From contig CM075669.1 of the NCBI GenBank assembly GCA_037962975.1, forward strand, positions 187,372,501 to 187,436,500: a DNA stretch of 64,000 bases, read 5' to 3'. Positions within the stretch are counted from its first letter, which is position 1, and each line of letters begins with the position of its first letter. The stretch comes from Clitoria ternatea (Eukaryota; Streptophyta; Magnoliopsida; Fabales; Fabaceae). The notes under the pieces were generated by a model. That model ran no database searches and had not been told where the DNA came from. It saw nothing but the letters and a program-made list of their open reading frames with translations. Below, in pieces: positions 1 to 12,435 of the stretch. The translations under genes were made by a program, and so were the position numbers.

Positions 1-779
1 TCACTTAAAATGACCATTTTGCAATCTGATCAAGACCCATAACCACTGTAAGTCCATTGGTGAAACTTTAGTTTGTTGCAATCATAAGACCTTGGTAGTA
101 TGAAGAGAGAGCAAAAGGTCTAGTGTCAAAGAATCATCAAGGCTTACACTAAAATGGATTTCTTTGATATTTTTAGTGAAAAAATCCTTTTCTGGGCTTT
201 CTTCTTTCAATCAGAGAATGTACAATGTATGCAGTTGACCTTCTACGGGTGTTGACACGAGAGCTGATTGTCATCACCTTTTCTCAGTTGCGTAGAGTAG
301 CTATATTGATTTCTTCACAATAAGGCTTTGGCTGCTTCACTATGTTGTCTCTTTATCTCTTTTGATGATAATTGTAATTTTTCTTGATAGGCACACAACT
401 TAGAGTATCATCAAATAGGATCTTGAACATTAGCTATTGTAAGCTTAAAGTGAAGTTCTTTAGCTTTAAAAGTTTAAGGTCTAATTGGTAGAACAAAGGT
501 CTTATCGTACTTAAATAAGATTCTTTATAAGAAAGCTTGGAATCATACTTTTTCTTGAAACTTTTTATTTGTCATAACTCAGACTCTTGTTTTGATGGAC
601 TCCCCCTTTCATTTGTAACCTGTGTGCTTAAGATTTATATCATGAAACACTTAATTTAATAGGTTAGATAACACATGGGTAGATTTCATTTTACTTTGAA
701 TGCCTTGATGTGTGTTATTAACCAATATTGAGGTCTATTTAACACATAGTCTTTCTTTTATAAAACCAGACTTGGTTCC
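1..779. other. Unassigned left flank
   Basis: AT-rich sequence without a convincing reading frame or RNA gene. The 5' LTR of the copia element that starts just downstream should lie here (about 280-806, judged from the 526-bp 3' LTR). Only its last 25 or so bases resemble the 3' LTR, so the 5' LTR is either truncated or replaced by unrelated sequence. Confidence 0.4.
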
Positions 780-819
780 AACAAGACTTTTACAAAAGAA
801 TCAACAAGTGGCATCATCT

Positions 820-1540
820 ATGGGAATGTCTAAATCATCAAGAAATCAAAGAATCGGTTCCATGAAATTCGACATTAAGAAGTTCTCTAGGGAAAATGAT
901 TTTGGTCTATGGAAAATCAAAATAGAGGCAATCTTGATACAACAAGGCTGCGCAGAAGTTATAAAAGGAGTTGATAAAATGCCTACATCTCTATCTCCAA
1001 GAGAGAAGGAAAAAATGATCGAAAAGGAAAGAAGTGCCATCATCTTGTGCCTTAGTGATAAGGCGTTGAGGGAGGTTACGAAGGAGAAGACAGTTACATC
1101 AATATGGGTGAAGTTGGAGTCATTATACATGACAAAATCTCTTAGGAACAAATTGGGCCTGAAACAACAACTATACTCATTCAAGATGAATGAGACAAGA
1201 AACGTCTTTGAGTAGGTTATAGACTTTAAAATCTTGAAAACATTGAGACCATAACTCTGGAGGAGGTTATGACCTCAATTAGATCCAAAGAATTACAAAG
1301 GCTATAGGAATCTAAGTCAGAAGGAAATGGTGAAGTCTGAATATATCTAAGGAAAAAAAAAGAAATGGAAAGGCAAAAAGGGAAAGAAATCCTTTTAGAA
1401 GTTAAAGTCTAGAGAACATACTTTCCAGTACAGATGTCATACCTGTAACAAGATAGGTCACCTCAGGAAAAATCGTCCTGAAAATTCTAAAGGTTCAAAA
1501 AGGATCGTTAAAGCAGCAGACTTTGCAGGTGCATTAGATT
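820..1540 (+). pseudogene. copia gag remnant
   Basis: The gag frame opens at ATG 820 and runs to a stop at 1213-1215. It shows the Tork-type N-terminal pattern, including a KFxRENDFGLWK-like block around 885-915 and the LYMTKSLRNKL block near 1125-1155. Later frames carry a zinc knuckle near 1429-1475 of C-x2-C-x4-H type whose last Cys is an Arg codon, so the finger is incomplete. Gag normally packages the element RNA; this copy cannot make a full product. Confidence 0.75.
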
Positions 1541-1589
1541 GATATGAAAGTGCTAGAGTTCTGGTTGCATCTTCTTCACGGACTCTGAA

Positions 1590-2530
1590 AGATTAGGTTT
1601 TGGACTCAAGTTTCTCTTATCATGTGTTCCCCAAGAAGGATTATTTTAAGACCTTGAACCTGAAAGAAGGTAGAACAATCTTACTAGGAGATAATCATCC
1701 TTGCAAGGTAGGAACCATCATATTAAAGATGTTTTATGACAAGGAATATCTTTATAAGGAGGTAAGGTATGTTCCTGAACTTAAGAGAAATCTTATTTCT
1801 ATAAGCATGTTTGATAATCTAGGATATTTTACTAGAACTCAACATGATGTGCTTAAGATTTTCAATAGGTATTTAATCATTTTTAAAGGCGTTAAAGATA
1901 AAAGTAATAGTCAGTTTATCTTTTATAGTTCCACTATGATTGCTCATGTTTCTATAGCTAGTAAAGTCTGTAATGATAAAACAAAATTATGGCATCTCAG
2001 ACTTGGGGATATTAGTGAAAAAGGTTTATTTGAATTGAAAAAAATCTATTAAATGGAGATAAAATGAACAAATTAGATTTTTGTGAAAACGATGTGCTTG
2101 GTAAATCACATAAGGTGAAATTTGGGTTTGACATGCATATTTCTCCCAAACCTTTTGAATATATCCATTGTGATTTATGGGGGCCTTTTAGAGTTCAAAC
2201 TCTATGTGGAGGCTCATATTTTCTATTCATTATTGATGATTTTTCAAGGAGAGTTTAACTGTATATGCTAAAGGATAAGTCTGAAACCTTCACAAAGTTC
2301 CAGGAATGGCACACACTGATTCAAAATCAGATAGGCAACTTTTAAGGACTAACAATGGCCTAGAATTTCTCTCAGAGCATTTTAATGAGTTTTGTAGGAA
2401 ACATGGAATTAAGAGGCATAAGATAATTCCTCATACACCCCAACAAAATAGGTTGGCTAAAAGAATGAATAAGAAAATCCTTGAAAGAGTTAAATGCATG
2501 CTTTTAGGAGCAGGAATGCCTACATGCTTC
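1590..2530 (+). pseudogene. copia protease and integrase remnant
   Basis: The protease site near 1600 reads D-S-S-F-S where active copies have D-S-G-C-S, so it is inactive. A GAG-pre-integrase block (LWHLRLGDISEKGLF) lies near 1988-2030. The integrase core follows at 2150-2530: the first Asp region (HCDLWGPF) is present, the second is N (RTNNGLEF), and the catalytic Glu after PQQN is Lys (near 2460). At least two of three catalytic acids are therefore gone. Several stops split the frame. Confidence 0.8.
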
Positions 2531-2639
2531 TAGGGAGAAGTTGTTGCCATTATTGTACACCTAATACATAGGTGCCCTCTTCAGCTTTAAATTTTAAGAC
2601 ACCTATGGAAGTTTAGAGTGGAAAGCCAGCAAACTATTC

Positions 2640-3600
2640 AGGTCTATGTGTGTTTGGTCTTCTAGCTTATGCCTATATCAAGGAAGAAAAACTAGAACCA
2701 AGGGCTGTCAAATGCATTTTTCTTGGATATCTAGAAAGTGTAAAAGGTTACAAGCTATGGAGACTAGGAGTAGGTGGAGGAAAATGTATCATAAGCAGAG
2801 ATGTCACTTTTGATGAGTCAACAATGAGGATATTAAAGAAGGAACGGACTCTACAGGAAAATACCTCAAAGGTTAAATAGTCTCAGTTTAAGGTGGAGCT
2901 TTCATTAAAGGAGAAGCACACTTAGAATACAAGGGAGTACTTCTTACAAACTACAGACCTAGAACCAGGATCTACTACAGAAGAATCTGATTTTCCAGAA
3001 AGTTATAGTTTGAGTGGAGCTGTAGACCTTTACAGTGTCGCTAATTATCGGTTGGTTAGAGACAGAGGAAAGAGAATTCTTAAGCCATCAAATAGATATG
3101 GGTATGCAGACCTTATTTGTTATGCCTTAAATATGGCAAAAGAAATCCAGAGTGTTGAACAAAGATCTTTTAAGGAAGCTATAGAAAGCTCTGTAGTACA
3201 TCATTTGAGGTCATACATAAAGAAATGGAGTCTTTAAAAAATATCCAAACCTGGAAGCTTGTGGATTTTCCTAAGGGGCAAAGAGTCATTGGAATCGAGT
3301 GGGTCTTTAAGAGAAATGATGGCATACCAGGAGTAGAAACACCAAGATTTAAAGTCAGACTTATTGCAAAGGGTTTTACCCAGGTTTATGGTGTTGACTA
3401 CAACGTAATTTTCTCACCCGTAGTTAAACATTGTTCTATTAGAATCCCTGCTAAGTTTGGTAAATTAGTTTGACTTAGAGCTGAAACAAATGGATGAAAA
3501 ATAACATTTCTTCATGGTGATTTGGAAGAAACTATCTTCATTTAGCAACCAGAAGGGTTTTTAAAAGATAGGAGCAAAGTTTGTTTGCTCAAGAAGTCCC
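2640..3600 (+). pseudogene. copia integrase tail and reverse transcriptase, N-terminal half
   Basis: The integrase C-terminal region (VFGLLAYAYI to CIFLGY) lies at 2650-2740. The reverse transcriptase start (WKLVDFPKGQRVIGIEWVFK and RLIAKGFTQ) lies at 3250-3400. The sequence continues through the LKKSLY block at 3588-3605, where the nested insertion interrupts it. The matching YGLKQ motif is found at 18434, which proves the two halves belonged together. Confidence 0.8.
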
Positions 3601-3605
3601 TCTAT
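3601..3605. repeat. Target site duplication TCTAT, left copy
   Basis: TCTAT directly precedes the TGAGACACC terminus of the nested minus-strand LTR. An identical copy follows its other end at 18432-18436. Removing the insertion and one copy restores continuity of the copia reverse transcriptase. Confidence 0.9.
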
Positions 3606-3904
3606 TGAGACACCCTAAAAATGAGGGTAAAGTTTTCACGATTTAAAGTAATTAAATAATAGAAGAAACCACGAGATAAATCGTTAATGAGTAACCCCCG
3701 ATCATTTTTAATTAGCCTATCCCATATATGAAGATATGAGAAGGTGAATAAATTTAATCAAGAGTCTTCCTTGGACAATCAATCGTAGGATCGTCAACAA
3801 GGAACAACAGAAAGCATAATTTATTTAAGAGTTATGGAAAAGAATGAAGAAAGGTTTAGAGAGACTTGAATTGATGATTAAAAAGTGGTAAATAAAGTCA
3901 CATG

Positions 3905-3914
3905 TATATATATA
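3905..3914 (-). promoter_or_regulatory. Putative TATA box of solo LTR B
   Basis: An alternating TATATATATA run lies about 70 bp downstream, in minus orientation, of the palindrome array and about 300 bp before the LTR end. That fits the U3/R position. Confidence 0.4.
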
Positions 3915-3983
3915 ATTGAACCATGGCTAAATGGAACCCATCAATTAGCAAAATACATGAAAATTTGAAGAATCAGGGGTGTG

Positions 3984-4230
3984 AATTGATTCAAGCATCC
4001 CAAGAATCGATTCAAGTGCTATTGGAGTCCAAGAAATGAAAACAGGCCCCTTTGAATCGATTCAAGCTCACGTAAATCGATTCAAACGTTCCTGGAACTC
4101 ATGAATATTTATTTTGGTGAGCTTTGAATTGATTCTTGCGGGGGCTTGAATTGATTTAAAGTTCCCAAAATTCAGAAATAGTGAAAACAGTGTGTCTTGA
4201 ATCGATTCATGCACTGTTGTGAATCGATTC
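3984..4230 (-). promoter_or_regulatory. Array of paired GAATCGATTC palindromes
   Basis: Eight units with an AATCGATT or AATTGATT core start at 3985, 4006, 4055, 4075, 4127, 4149, 4200 and 4222. They form four pairs with internal spacing 20-22 bp, and the pairs repeat every 70-73 bp. In the LTR's own orientation the array lies directly upstream of the TATA-like run at 3905-3914. A regulatory role is inferred. Confidence 0.6.
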
Positions 4231-5163
4231 ATGACAGCACAGAGGCCATTTTATGTAGAAAAAGTCTTATTTTTAGACTTCTAACCCCCTAACTTTTTCA
4301 TATGAGTTCCAATGCCTACTAAATTTTGACACCAACTTATATACGTCATGTATGACGTGTGGCCACCGGCCGCACTCAAAAATTCCTAAAAACAAGAGAG
4401 TTATGCGCATAAATACGTTTTGCTTGTTTTGAGGCATTTTTGTGCAACTCAAGGACCTATTCTCAATGGAATTGGTCCATTCGAATTTCTACAAGTCACA
4501 AATCATGAATTTAAGCTATTGGAGTCATTAAATACCATCAAAATCACTTAAAACATAATTTGACCCTATTGGTTCCTCAAATAAGCATAAACATCAAACC
4601 ACATCATCACATACACTTCATAAAACATTATAATTCATGAATCAACATCATTCACTCATCACTTGGGAAATAAATTCAGCCCCATAATTAACATCATACA
4701 TTGCCTAGGTTATAATCAAAAATTAGCCATACATATAAGGTCCAACACCTATGACCTCCAAAATGAATATACACCAATCCAAATACATATTAAGCATACA
4801 CTATTCATCATATGCTATACAGAATCAATACTCATCGGCCAAGGCACTTCCTATACACTAATTTAGCTCCACCCTCAAAATGCACATTTATAATCTTACT
4901 TCCATGAGTGTACTGCATCACAAGGCTAAAAATAGACAACATGGGAGAGTGAGTTATACATTCCAAAGAATGAATATGAATACAATGTGATTATGTGCCT
5001 ATGCATTGAACATCATGTATACTTTGCATCAACATATCATTTACCATTATGATTATCAACATTTCACCAATATACACATAACTCAATCATTCCTATGGAT
5101 CATAACAAAGTATATATGCATATACACAATCAAACCCTTCATCATATTGGGCCATCACACATA

Positions 5164-5168
5164 AAATC
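5164..5168. repeat. Target site duplication AAATC, left copy
   Basis: AAATC precedes TGTAACATCC at 5169 and recurs at 15992-15996 right after the closing TTACA, as expected for a complete 5-bp duplicating insertion. Confidence 0.9.
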
Positions 5169-8100
5169 TGTAACATCCCGATTTAATAATTAATTACCGA
5201 ATGAAAATAAATCATTAAAATAATAATTGCTAAGTGGGGAAAATTATTTATTAATTATAATTGGCTTAATTAATTTAAGTTAAGGAAGCAAAGGCTGATT
5301 GAAGGTGATTAGTTGTCAACAACTGACTAGTTATGTCTATGTGCGTATGACGCGTGTGGGGGCTGCTGTTGTGCACGACTTCCCACCCCACTTTTCCCTT
5401 CTCTCCGTGCATGCATATGGGTACACTATTATTCATTCTTCCCTTGAGACTTCTCTTCCTTCTGTTTCCTCTTCTTTTCTTCTTCGCTCTTCATTCTTCT
5501 TCTCTTCTTCTTCTTTCTTCTCTGCTCTCTGTTCCCGTGAGCTCGCAACAGTGGTGGCTGAGGATCGGAGTCCTCCTTCCTTACTCGATGAGCCAGAGAG
5601 GGTGAGGGTGTGCATTCCCTCTGCATGCAACCCATCTCCTTCCATACTGTTCCTTCCTTGTTCCTTTGTTCCCTTCGTCGACTTCCCTCCTTTTTCCTCT
5701 CCTTGCTCGAAGCTGCCAAGTCTTAGTGGAGATCTGCGCTGCGGGGAGCTTCAAGATGGTTTGAGTGTTCACAGCGTTGGAATGGAGCTACTCCAGGGAG
5801 CGAACCGAGAGCTGAGTACCTCAGAGACTCGAATGGCCTCCCCTGCTCTTGCATGCAGATGCACTGGGAGTGACTTAGTGTTCCTCTAGAACCGGGTGTC
5901 GTGTTGACCAACTGGAAGCTTTATTCCAGGTAGGGGGTATCTTCTATCTTAAATGCATGGGTTATGAATGGGTTCCGAGTGTTGATGCTTGCTGTTTCCG
6001 TGTTCTGATTGTGTGTTGTGTTGCATGCGAGTGTGTACTGCCTGGTTGCATGACGAGTGAAAGTTGAGTGTTACATGTTGATGGCCTGTGAATGTTGAAG
6101 TGTTGTGTAGGAGGAATGTGTTGAAGTGCTGTTGATGAATACCGTGTGCTTTACGTGATATGCAAGTTGTTATGAGTTCAAAAGCCTGGCTGCATGTGAT
6201 AAAATATGACTTAGTGAATCTGATAATGTACCTCGTCAATTGCATGTGCTGATTGAGTCTAGACAATGTATTTTACCGATTGCATGTGTTATCTGAGTCC
6301 TGACATTGCTTAATGCAGATTGCATGTGTGTTGTTTGGGTCCTGATGATGTGTTATACTAATCGCATGAGATGCATGTGTTGTTAAGTGCTGATAATGCC
6401 TAATGCCGATTGCATAGGATGCATGTGCTATTTGAGTTCTGATGATGTATAATGCCGACTGCTTGTGATGTATATAATGCTGAGTGAATGGTTGTGTATA
6501 TGAACTCTGTGGTTATGATGAATCCGCGTGTGGCTTATTGGATGCGTTTGTGCTTGGAGCACGTAGTGTGGGACACTACCATCGGTTATTAAAGCGTGGG
6601 ACGCTGTAAATCCTTGAGTTGGACTCAAGGTAGCCCTTGAGTGGGACTCGGGCTGCCTATGAACACCTCCGTTGGCGCTGAGAGCGTTGGTGTCACCTGT
6701 GGGCAAATGGTTGGGTACCTGTAAAATGGCCAAGCAGCTGGGAGCTGAATGGATAGCTGAGAGCTATGTATAAAAATGCTGGGAGCCTACGTTACAACGT
6801 CAAAAACCGATTACACACGAATGCGGAACCGAGTGAAATACTCTGTGTATACTGACTGTTGAGGTTATTGGAATTGGTTATGCATGTGATGATGTTAATA
6901 AGATGATGCATATACATAACCGAGTGAATTATTCCATGTGCACATGCTGTGGATGCTGATTGAAATATGTTCTATGAATACATGTTAATACTATTGAAAG
7001 TTGTATATATAGCCGAGTGAGAATTGTTGAATTCTGATTGAGAAATGTTCAATACGTGCATTCCGATTCATAGGCATTATTATGTCACTGATTGTTGTAT
7101 GTTAATGTTATTAAATTGATACATGTATAAGGCCGAGTGATAACTGGTGGATTCCGATCGGTAAGAGTCTAATGTTTGCCTTGGTTGATTGGTATTGCTC
7201 TGACTTTAATCGTTGCCACGTAGAATTGCATATATACATATTGTTGTATAATTGTGGGACAACCTGTGTCAGTATCTATCATTTAATATTTAAGATGCTC
7301 ACCCCCTACACCATCTTTCAGTGTGTGTAGGTCGGACTCAGAAAGGATGATAGGGCCTCAAGTCTGAGTGTGGTGCACTCTGACTGTTGAGTGCTTGCAA
7401 TGCGTTTATTATGTCTAGTCAGTGTAGCCTTGGCCGGCTCTCTTGTAAAATGACGATTAAATATATTTATTTATAAAGACTAATTTGATAAGTATATATA
7501 TGGTGTGTCACTTATGTAGAACTATGAATAGCGGTAAAGGTATAATGTTAAGCTAATAAGTATTCTGAGTATGTGGTTACCTGTACATAGGTCGGTAGAT
7601 TAGATTTGTGGGCAGATTTATATTTCTGGGAACATATATTCATACGTATGTGCTTTAAGCCGATTTGATGCGCCTTTCGAATGGAATGTATTGTTAAATG
7701 ATTCGAGGGCTGTTGATGAGTGAAATAATGTTAGGTTGATGGTTCCGAGTGAGGACTACTGGGTGGCTTTTCTGAGTGAACACGCTGAGTGATTCCGAGT
7801 GAAAATTATAGGTAACCCGAGTGATGAAGAGTTTGTATTCCCGAGTGAAAACCTTGAGTGATCCCCTTCTGAGAGAGGAGTTAGAGTAGTGGTTTAGAGT
7901 GGGATGGATCCTAAGTGTAGGGTCTTAGTAATCCGAGTGAATGATGTAAAATCTGAGTGAGTGGGGGTCGGTATGCCGACTGGTTGAGTTTTGAATAGGA
8001 CCGAGTGGGACTTAACTACCTGATTTCCCGAGTGAATGTGTGAATGTATTCCGAATAGTGAATAGGTAATGTGACCCGATTGTGTTAAGGTTGGGATGCG

Positions 8101-8722
8101 TCGAGTGATGTTTGATTAGGGTGTATATTCCGAGTGAGAAAGAGTTCTGGATTCCGAGTGGCAGAATTGGGGAAGTCGTTTCCCGAGTGGTTTATACTTG
8201 TGACCTGTATGGATGAATGAGGAGCTGTGCGGATTCCCGAGTGAGGTATGAGTGTGATGATTTACCGGGTGAACATATATCCCAAACCCGAGTGAGAAAC
8301 TACCTTGTACCTGTGTCCGCCCCAGCGAATTAGACCTAGGTCCAGCGAGTGTGCGCGCATGGAAGGCTTCTGGGATGTTTGCTTAAGCGAATGGTACTTC
8401 GCCGAGCGAGTGGATACTGGTGTTGGGCTTCGCTTGAGCCTCTCCTTGTTCCGCTGTTGCATTGTCATGTCTCGCTCAGGCGGCGTTTGGCCTCACTTGA
8501 GTGAGTCAGCGTTGTCATGGATTTCACCCAGGCGCTGATGTGTTTTGTTGAACCGAATGGGTCGGTTCAAGCCTTGTCCCTTCCGCCGATTGCTATGCAT
8601 ATGAATGTTCTTTTATTTTCCCTCGCCTTCCTCTTCTTTTTATGCCGATCATCCAGTGGCTATTTTTGTGGAAAAATTTTCCTGTTTTCGGGTCTATTAT
8701 TTATCAAAATTAGGGTGTTACA
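5169..8722 (+). repeat. LARD 5' LTR
   Basis: Starts TGTAACATCC and ends GGTGTTACA. It contains a CT-rich tract (5430-5530), a conserved block around 7300 (CTCACCCCCTACACC) and many CCGAGTGA motifs from 6900 to 8300. Frames of up to 196 codons in the CT-rich part change between the two LTR copies, so they are not genes. About 3% of bases differ from the 3' LTR over the first 200 bp, judged by eye. Confidence 0.9.
7740..8300 (+). promoter_or_regulatory. CCGAGTGA motif cluster in the LARD LTR
   Basis: At least ten copies of CCGAGTGA or CCGAGTGG occur in about 560 bp, all on the plus strand, often as TTCCGAGTGA or TCCCGAGTGA. The 3' LTR carries the same series at 15010-15570, and further copies run through the internal region. 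Spacing is less regular than in the other arrays of this window, and I see no clear TATA box after it. Confidence 0.55.
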
Positions 8723-8725
8723 TTT

Positions 8726-8737
8726 TGGTATCGGAGC
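8726..8737 (+). other. Primer binding site, initiator tRNA-Met type
   Basis: TGGTATCGGAGC begins three bases after the 5' LTR and differs from the canonical TGGTATCAGAGC by one base. It marks the minus-strand DNA start site of the element. Confidence 0.8.
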
Positions 8738-11700
8738 AGACCAAAAGGTCCAAGGCCAAGGTATGCTTACCGAGTGTAAGTGGTTGTATGCATTGTGACC
8801 GAGTGGTGACCATCATTGTGATATTGATTTGAGGATAGGAGGTCATTTCCCTCCTGGTCCGATTGATTATATGCCCTGATTTAATTGGTATTGTATATGT
8901 TTGTTGATTTGGTATATATTGGACTAGGAATGGTGTATGCCTGTATCTTGTTTTGGAATTTGAATGTGTGATGGATGAATGGTATATGATGTATATGATT
9001 TTTGGTATAAGAGATGTGTTGCAGTTTCCTAAGTTGAAATTTGGGTGTGTAATAAGTGTGTAAAGGTGAGGTCGGGTATATGTTAAATTGGGATCGCACC
9101 TCAGTGGCTGGTTGAGGGAACCGAGTGAATGGTACTATACCTTATAGTAATGTTGGAATGTTGTGGGATACTAGGTAAATAGTGACCCCTTAGGAATCCT
9201 AAGTCTAATAATTATTTAACCTTATGTGCTGTTGAACCCGAGTAAAGCAATTGCGTAGTAACTCATTGAGGCTTGAATTATTATCGTGTGATATGTGAAA
9301 TGTGTTAGTAGTTGTGCTGTAAATTAAGTAAATGCGCATGCAACTCCTGGATTTGTGGTATTTGTTAACTGTTTAGTGATCATGCGACTCTGTCCACGAA
9401 TGCATGTTGGTGATTCTGCGAATGCTGACTGAATGCTTATAAGTAGGAGTGTTACCATTATTGCCGAGTACGTGAGTTAAAAGGGGATGAACCTCTAAGT
9501 TCTGTTTACAGTTTCATGTTAAAATGTATATGAATGAGAATGCCATGATGATTTCCGAATGAATGATATGTGAGCTGATCTGTTGATTCCATTATGATGC
9601 TGTGTTGAAATGCATGCTGCCTTCATTATAAAATACCGGGAGGATGTGCTGTAGTATTGTTACTCTGTTTGCTGTTGTGAGTTACTATGACAAACGCTTG
9701 TGATGCTGTAATGAAACCATGAAATTCTGAGTGAATCTATATGTTGTGTTGAAACGGTTGTGACCTATTGATGGCTGCGTGAGACGCACCTGGTAAGCTT
9801 GGATGCTTGTATGAAATTGCATGAGAATTGTTCACATGAGACGAAATCACTGTTTAAGTCAGATCCGCATGCATGTGTGTAAGAGCATTGTTATTGAGAC
9901 TAACATGATTCGTATGGATTGAATGACTTGAGCAAATTCTGACTAGATGATGTTGTATGGGTGAGTCCGACTGAATAAATATGTATGCATTGACGCTGTG
10001 GCCGAGTGTAATGTGATGTTATGATTGAGAATGTATGTTATTGTGCAATTTCCAATTGAATATCTGTGTACACGCTTATGATTGGCAGTGAACTCAACAT
10101 GAATTACATGAATATGTGGATATAATATTGTGAATGAAATCCTTAACATAGTTGGGAATTGGTTTGGGTAAACCGATTGGATGAGTACATATGTAATTAA
10201 TGCTATTGTTGAGTGCAATATGTGGTTATGGTTACGGTGCATGCTGTAGTGAACAATGACATAGCCATGAATAATTGGTATGAATCCGACTGAGTGTCTG
10301 TATGTACATTAGTGTTGTTTCCTAGTCCATGGTGTGTTATGACAGCATGTGTGATTGTGAATTACTTAATCCTGATTGAATTGCATGAACTCGAGTGAGT
10401 GACGTTACTGTATAGTTGAGAATTGAGAATTTATCCGAGCCATGGTTTTGTGATGAATAAGATTTAGAGGAAATATTTACTCAGTGTTGGCTAGAAGCCG
10501 ATTGTTGTATTGCCATCATACTGATTTACAGAAGTGATAAATAATTTTCATGATTGTTGTTGCGTGATGTGCCCTATGTGATGCATAATGATGAGGTTGA
10601 TGTAGATGTATTGCTTACAATGTGTGTGTGAACTACTATTAATTACCGTGTGAAATAGTATTAGCTGAGTAAGTCTGGTCGGAGTGAGGCATGCTGTTCT
10701 GAGATGACTCGTCCTGCCATAGGTATTGTGGCAGCGTACACGTTGCAGTGACTGTGTAATTGTTGCAACCCTATAGGAATGAGACGTCATCCTATAAGAT
10801 GGATGCAGCAATTCATGAGTCGGGCAGGTGAAGTTGTAACTGCTTATGGTGATGGTGAGTCTTTCGGATGGTTCTAAGTGTGATGAGAGTTATATTAAAT
10901 GAATATTATGTGGTTATGTACCGATTGAGGATAGAGGGTTTGTTTAGCCTTGATGGGTTTGCCTCCAAGAGGATTAGAGGCTGTTGGGTATAGATTGGCT
11001 TCTAAGACGATGATTAGTTATTAAAACAAGAGGGGTGATCAAATCTGTCATTGAAGTGGAGTTTTATAAGGTTAACCGAGTGATACTGTAAGTTAAATGG
11101 GGGAAACCAGGATTTTGAGCCAAACTAAATTGTAAGGTGAAGAATTGCTCGGGAAAGGTTAGTATATTCCGAGTGTGTAAGAGTGGAGACAATTCCAAGT
11201 GAAGTCCTTGTGAGAAAGAACTGCTGAGTGAAAATTATGGTGTTTTGAGTAGAACCTTATAGAGAGGATCATTACTAAGTTAAGGGAATAATGTCCGAGC
11301 GTAACATTTTGAGTAGGGTAAGATTCGGGTGATCTGACTCAGAGTGTATCAATTCCGAGTAGAAAGATATCGAGTGTAGAATTCCTAATACCCATGTGAT
11401 GTCCAACCGAGTGATCCTCCAGGAGAAAAGTTCCTTGATCGGGAAAAAGAGATTCCGAATGATTAAGTTCCGAGTGAATGGTCTCCGAGGGGAATAGATA
11501 TCCGAGTGAAGGATTTAAATGAAGTCGTACTCAGGTCAGTGATTGGGACTGCTGAGCTTGAACTCAGGTTTTGTTTCAAGGAAGGCTCGAATTGCGAATG
11601 AATTTCTGGTAAGTGGAAGGATCTCTGGGTGGGAATTACCCTTGAATCCCGAATGATGTTTTGTGTAAGAGGACCGAGTGAAATTCCCAGGATGAAAGCA

Positions 11701-12420
11701 TGGAATTAGCCGGAAGCATGGGTAGGAATCTAAGATTTCAGAATTTAGTGTAGTGCATATGCAAAGTAAATCTGGGTAAATTGTGCTAATTGAAACACAT
11801 GGAAAATTCCTTGAGTGTTCCCTTTGGTGTAGGAGAGAGATTTTGTAGTCAGGTTTTGAAAACTCGAGGGTTTGGTCCGAGAGAAATCGGTCGGGAGTGA
11901 GTATTTTTGGGAGTCGGTGATGTTGTTTGCCGATTAGATTATTCCCAACTGGTTGATTAGCCTCTGTAATGTGTCTCATGTGATACAATTTTGAGTCTTT
12001 ACTCTGTTGAGTTATGGTTGTGCCGAGTGACTCAATTGAATCGGGGAGCCCGATGGTGTAAATACACCGAGCGGTGTCGTAAGCGTAGGACCGAGCGGCC
12101 AAGAAATTAGGAAGTGCCACTACTTATGATGAATTGGCTGAGTTAAATAAGGGAAATTGTGCGTTATAGAAATTGAATCCCCAAATGTATTAAATTCTAT
12201 GATGAAGTTGTAATCAGGAAGGGCCTGACCTTTACGTTTTGCCGACTGAAATTGTGGGCGGTCGGTAAACCGCTTGAGGGGTGAATCCTTGCCAAGTGAA
12301 ATTGTGATCCAGTCGGTGAATACTTGTGGAAGCTCAGTCGTGTGAGTGATTGAGACAGCAATTTTCTGAGTTAATTATTTAAGGGAAGTCACCGACTGAA
12401 TTTCGAGGACGAAATTCTTT
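8738..12420 (+). other. LARD internal region, non-coding
   Basis: About 3.7 kb with no long reading frame on the plus strand; the 194-codon minus-strand frame at 11536-12120 shows no recognisable domain. The stretch is rich in CCGAGTGA-like motifs, notably 11040-12080. Autonomous relatives would carry gag and pol here. Conserved non-coding sequence may serve packaging or dimerisation, which is inference. Confidence 0.6.
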
Positions 12421-12435
12421 TGAGAGGGGGAGAAC
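12421..12435 (+). other. Polypurine tract
   Basis: A TGAGAGGGGGAGAAC run lies immediately upstream of the 3' LTR, the normal site for plus-strand DNA priming. Confidence 0.8.

Larger units (their letters stand above)
780..3605 (+). mobile_element. Tork-type Ty1/copia retrotransposon, 5' segment
   Basis: Remnants follow the copia order gag, protease, integrase, reverse transcriptase on the plus strand. The segment ends inside the reverse transcriptase at 3605, and the same protein resumes at 18432 after a 14.8 kb insertion flanked by TCTAT. An LTR-like end (AATCAACA at 799-806) is followed by a degenerate Met-type primer site (TGGCATCA at 809-816). Numerous stops and frameshifts show it is an old dead copy. 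Confidence 0.85.
3606..5168 (-). repeat. Solo LTR B, 3' part (minus strand)
   Basis: This is the promoter-proximal and downstream part of the LTR as read on the minus strand. It contains eight AATCGATT-core palindromes (3985-4229) and a TATATATA stretch just beyond them. It ends at AAATC, where the non-autonomous element inserted. No coding region is supported. Confidence 0.75.

Noticed and set aside
5299..5889. 196-codon plus-strand frame and overlapping basic minus-strand frames
   Set aside because: They lie in the CT-rich tract of the LARD LTR. The second LTR copy (12566-13032) breaks the same frame with small indels, and composition alone explains the Ser/Leu-rich or Lys/Glu-rich products.
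11536..12120. 194-codon minus-strand frame in the LARD internal region
   Set aside because: No recognisable domain, opposite to the element's orientation, and the motif-rich sequence lacks stops on that strand by composition. A profile search would settle it.
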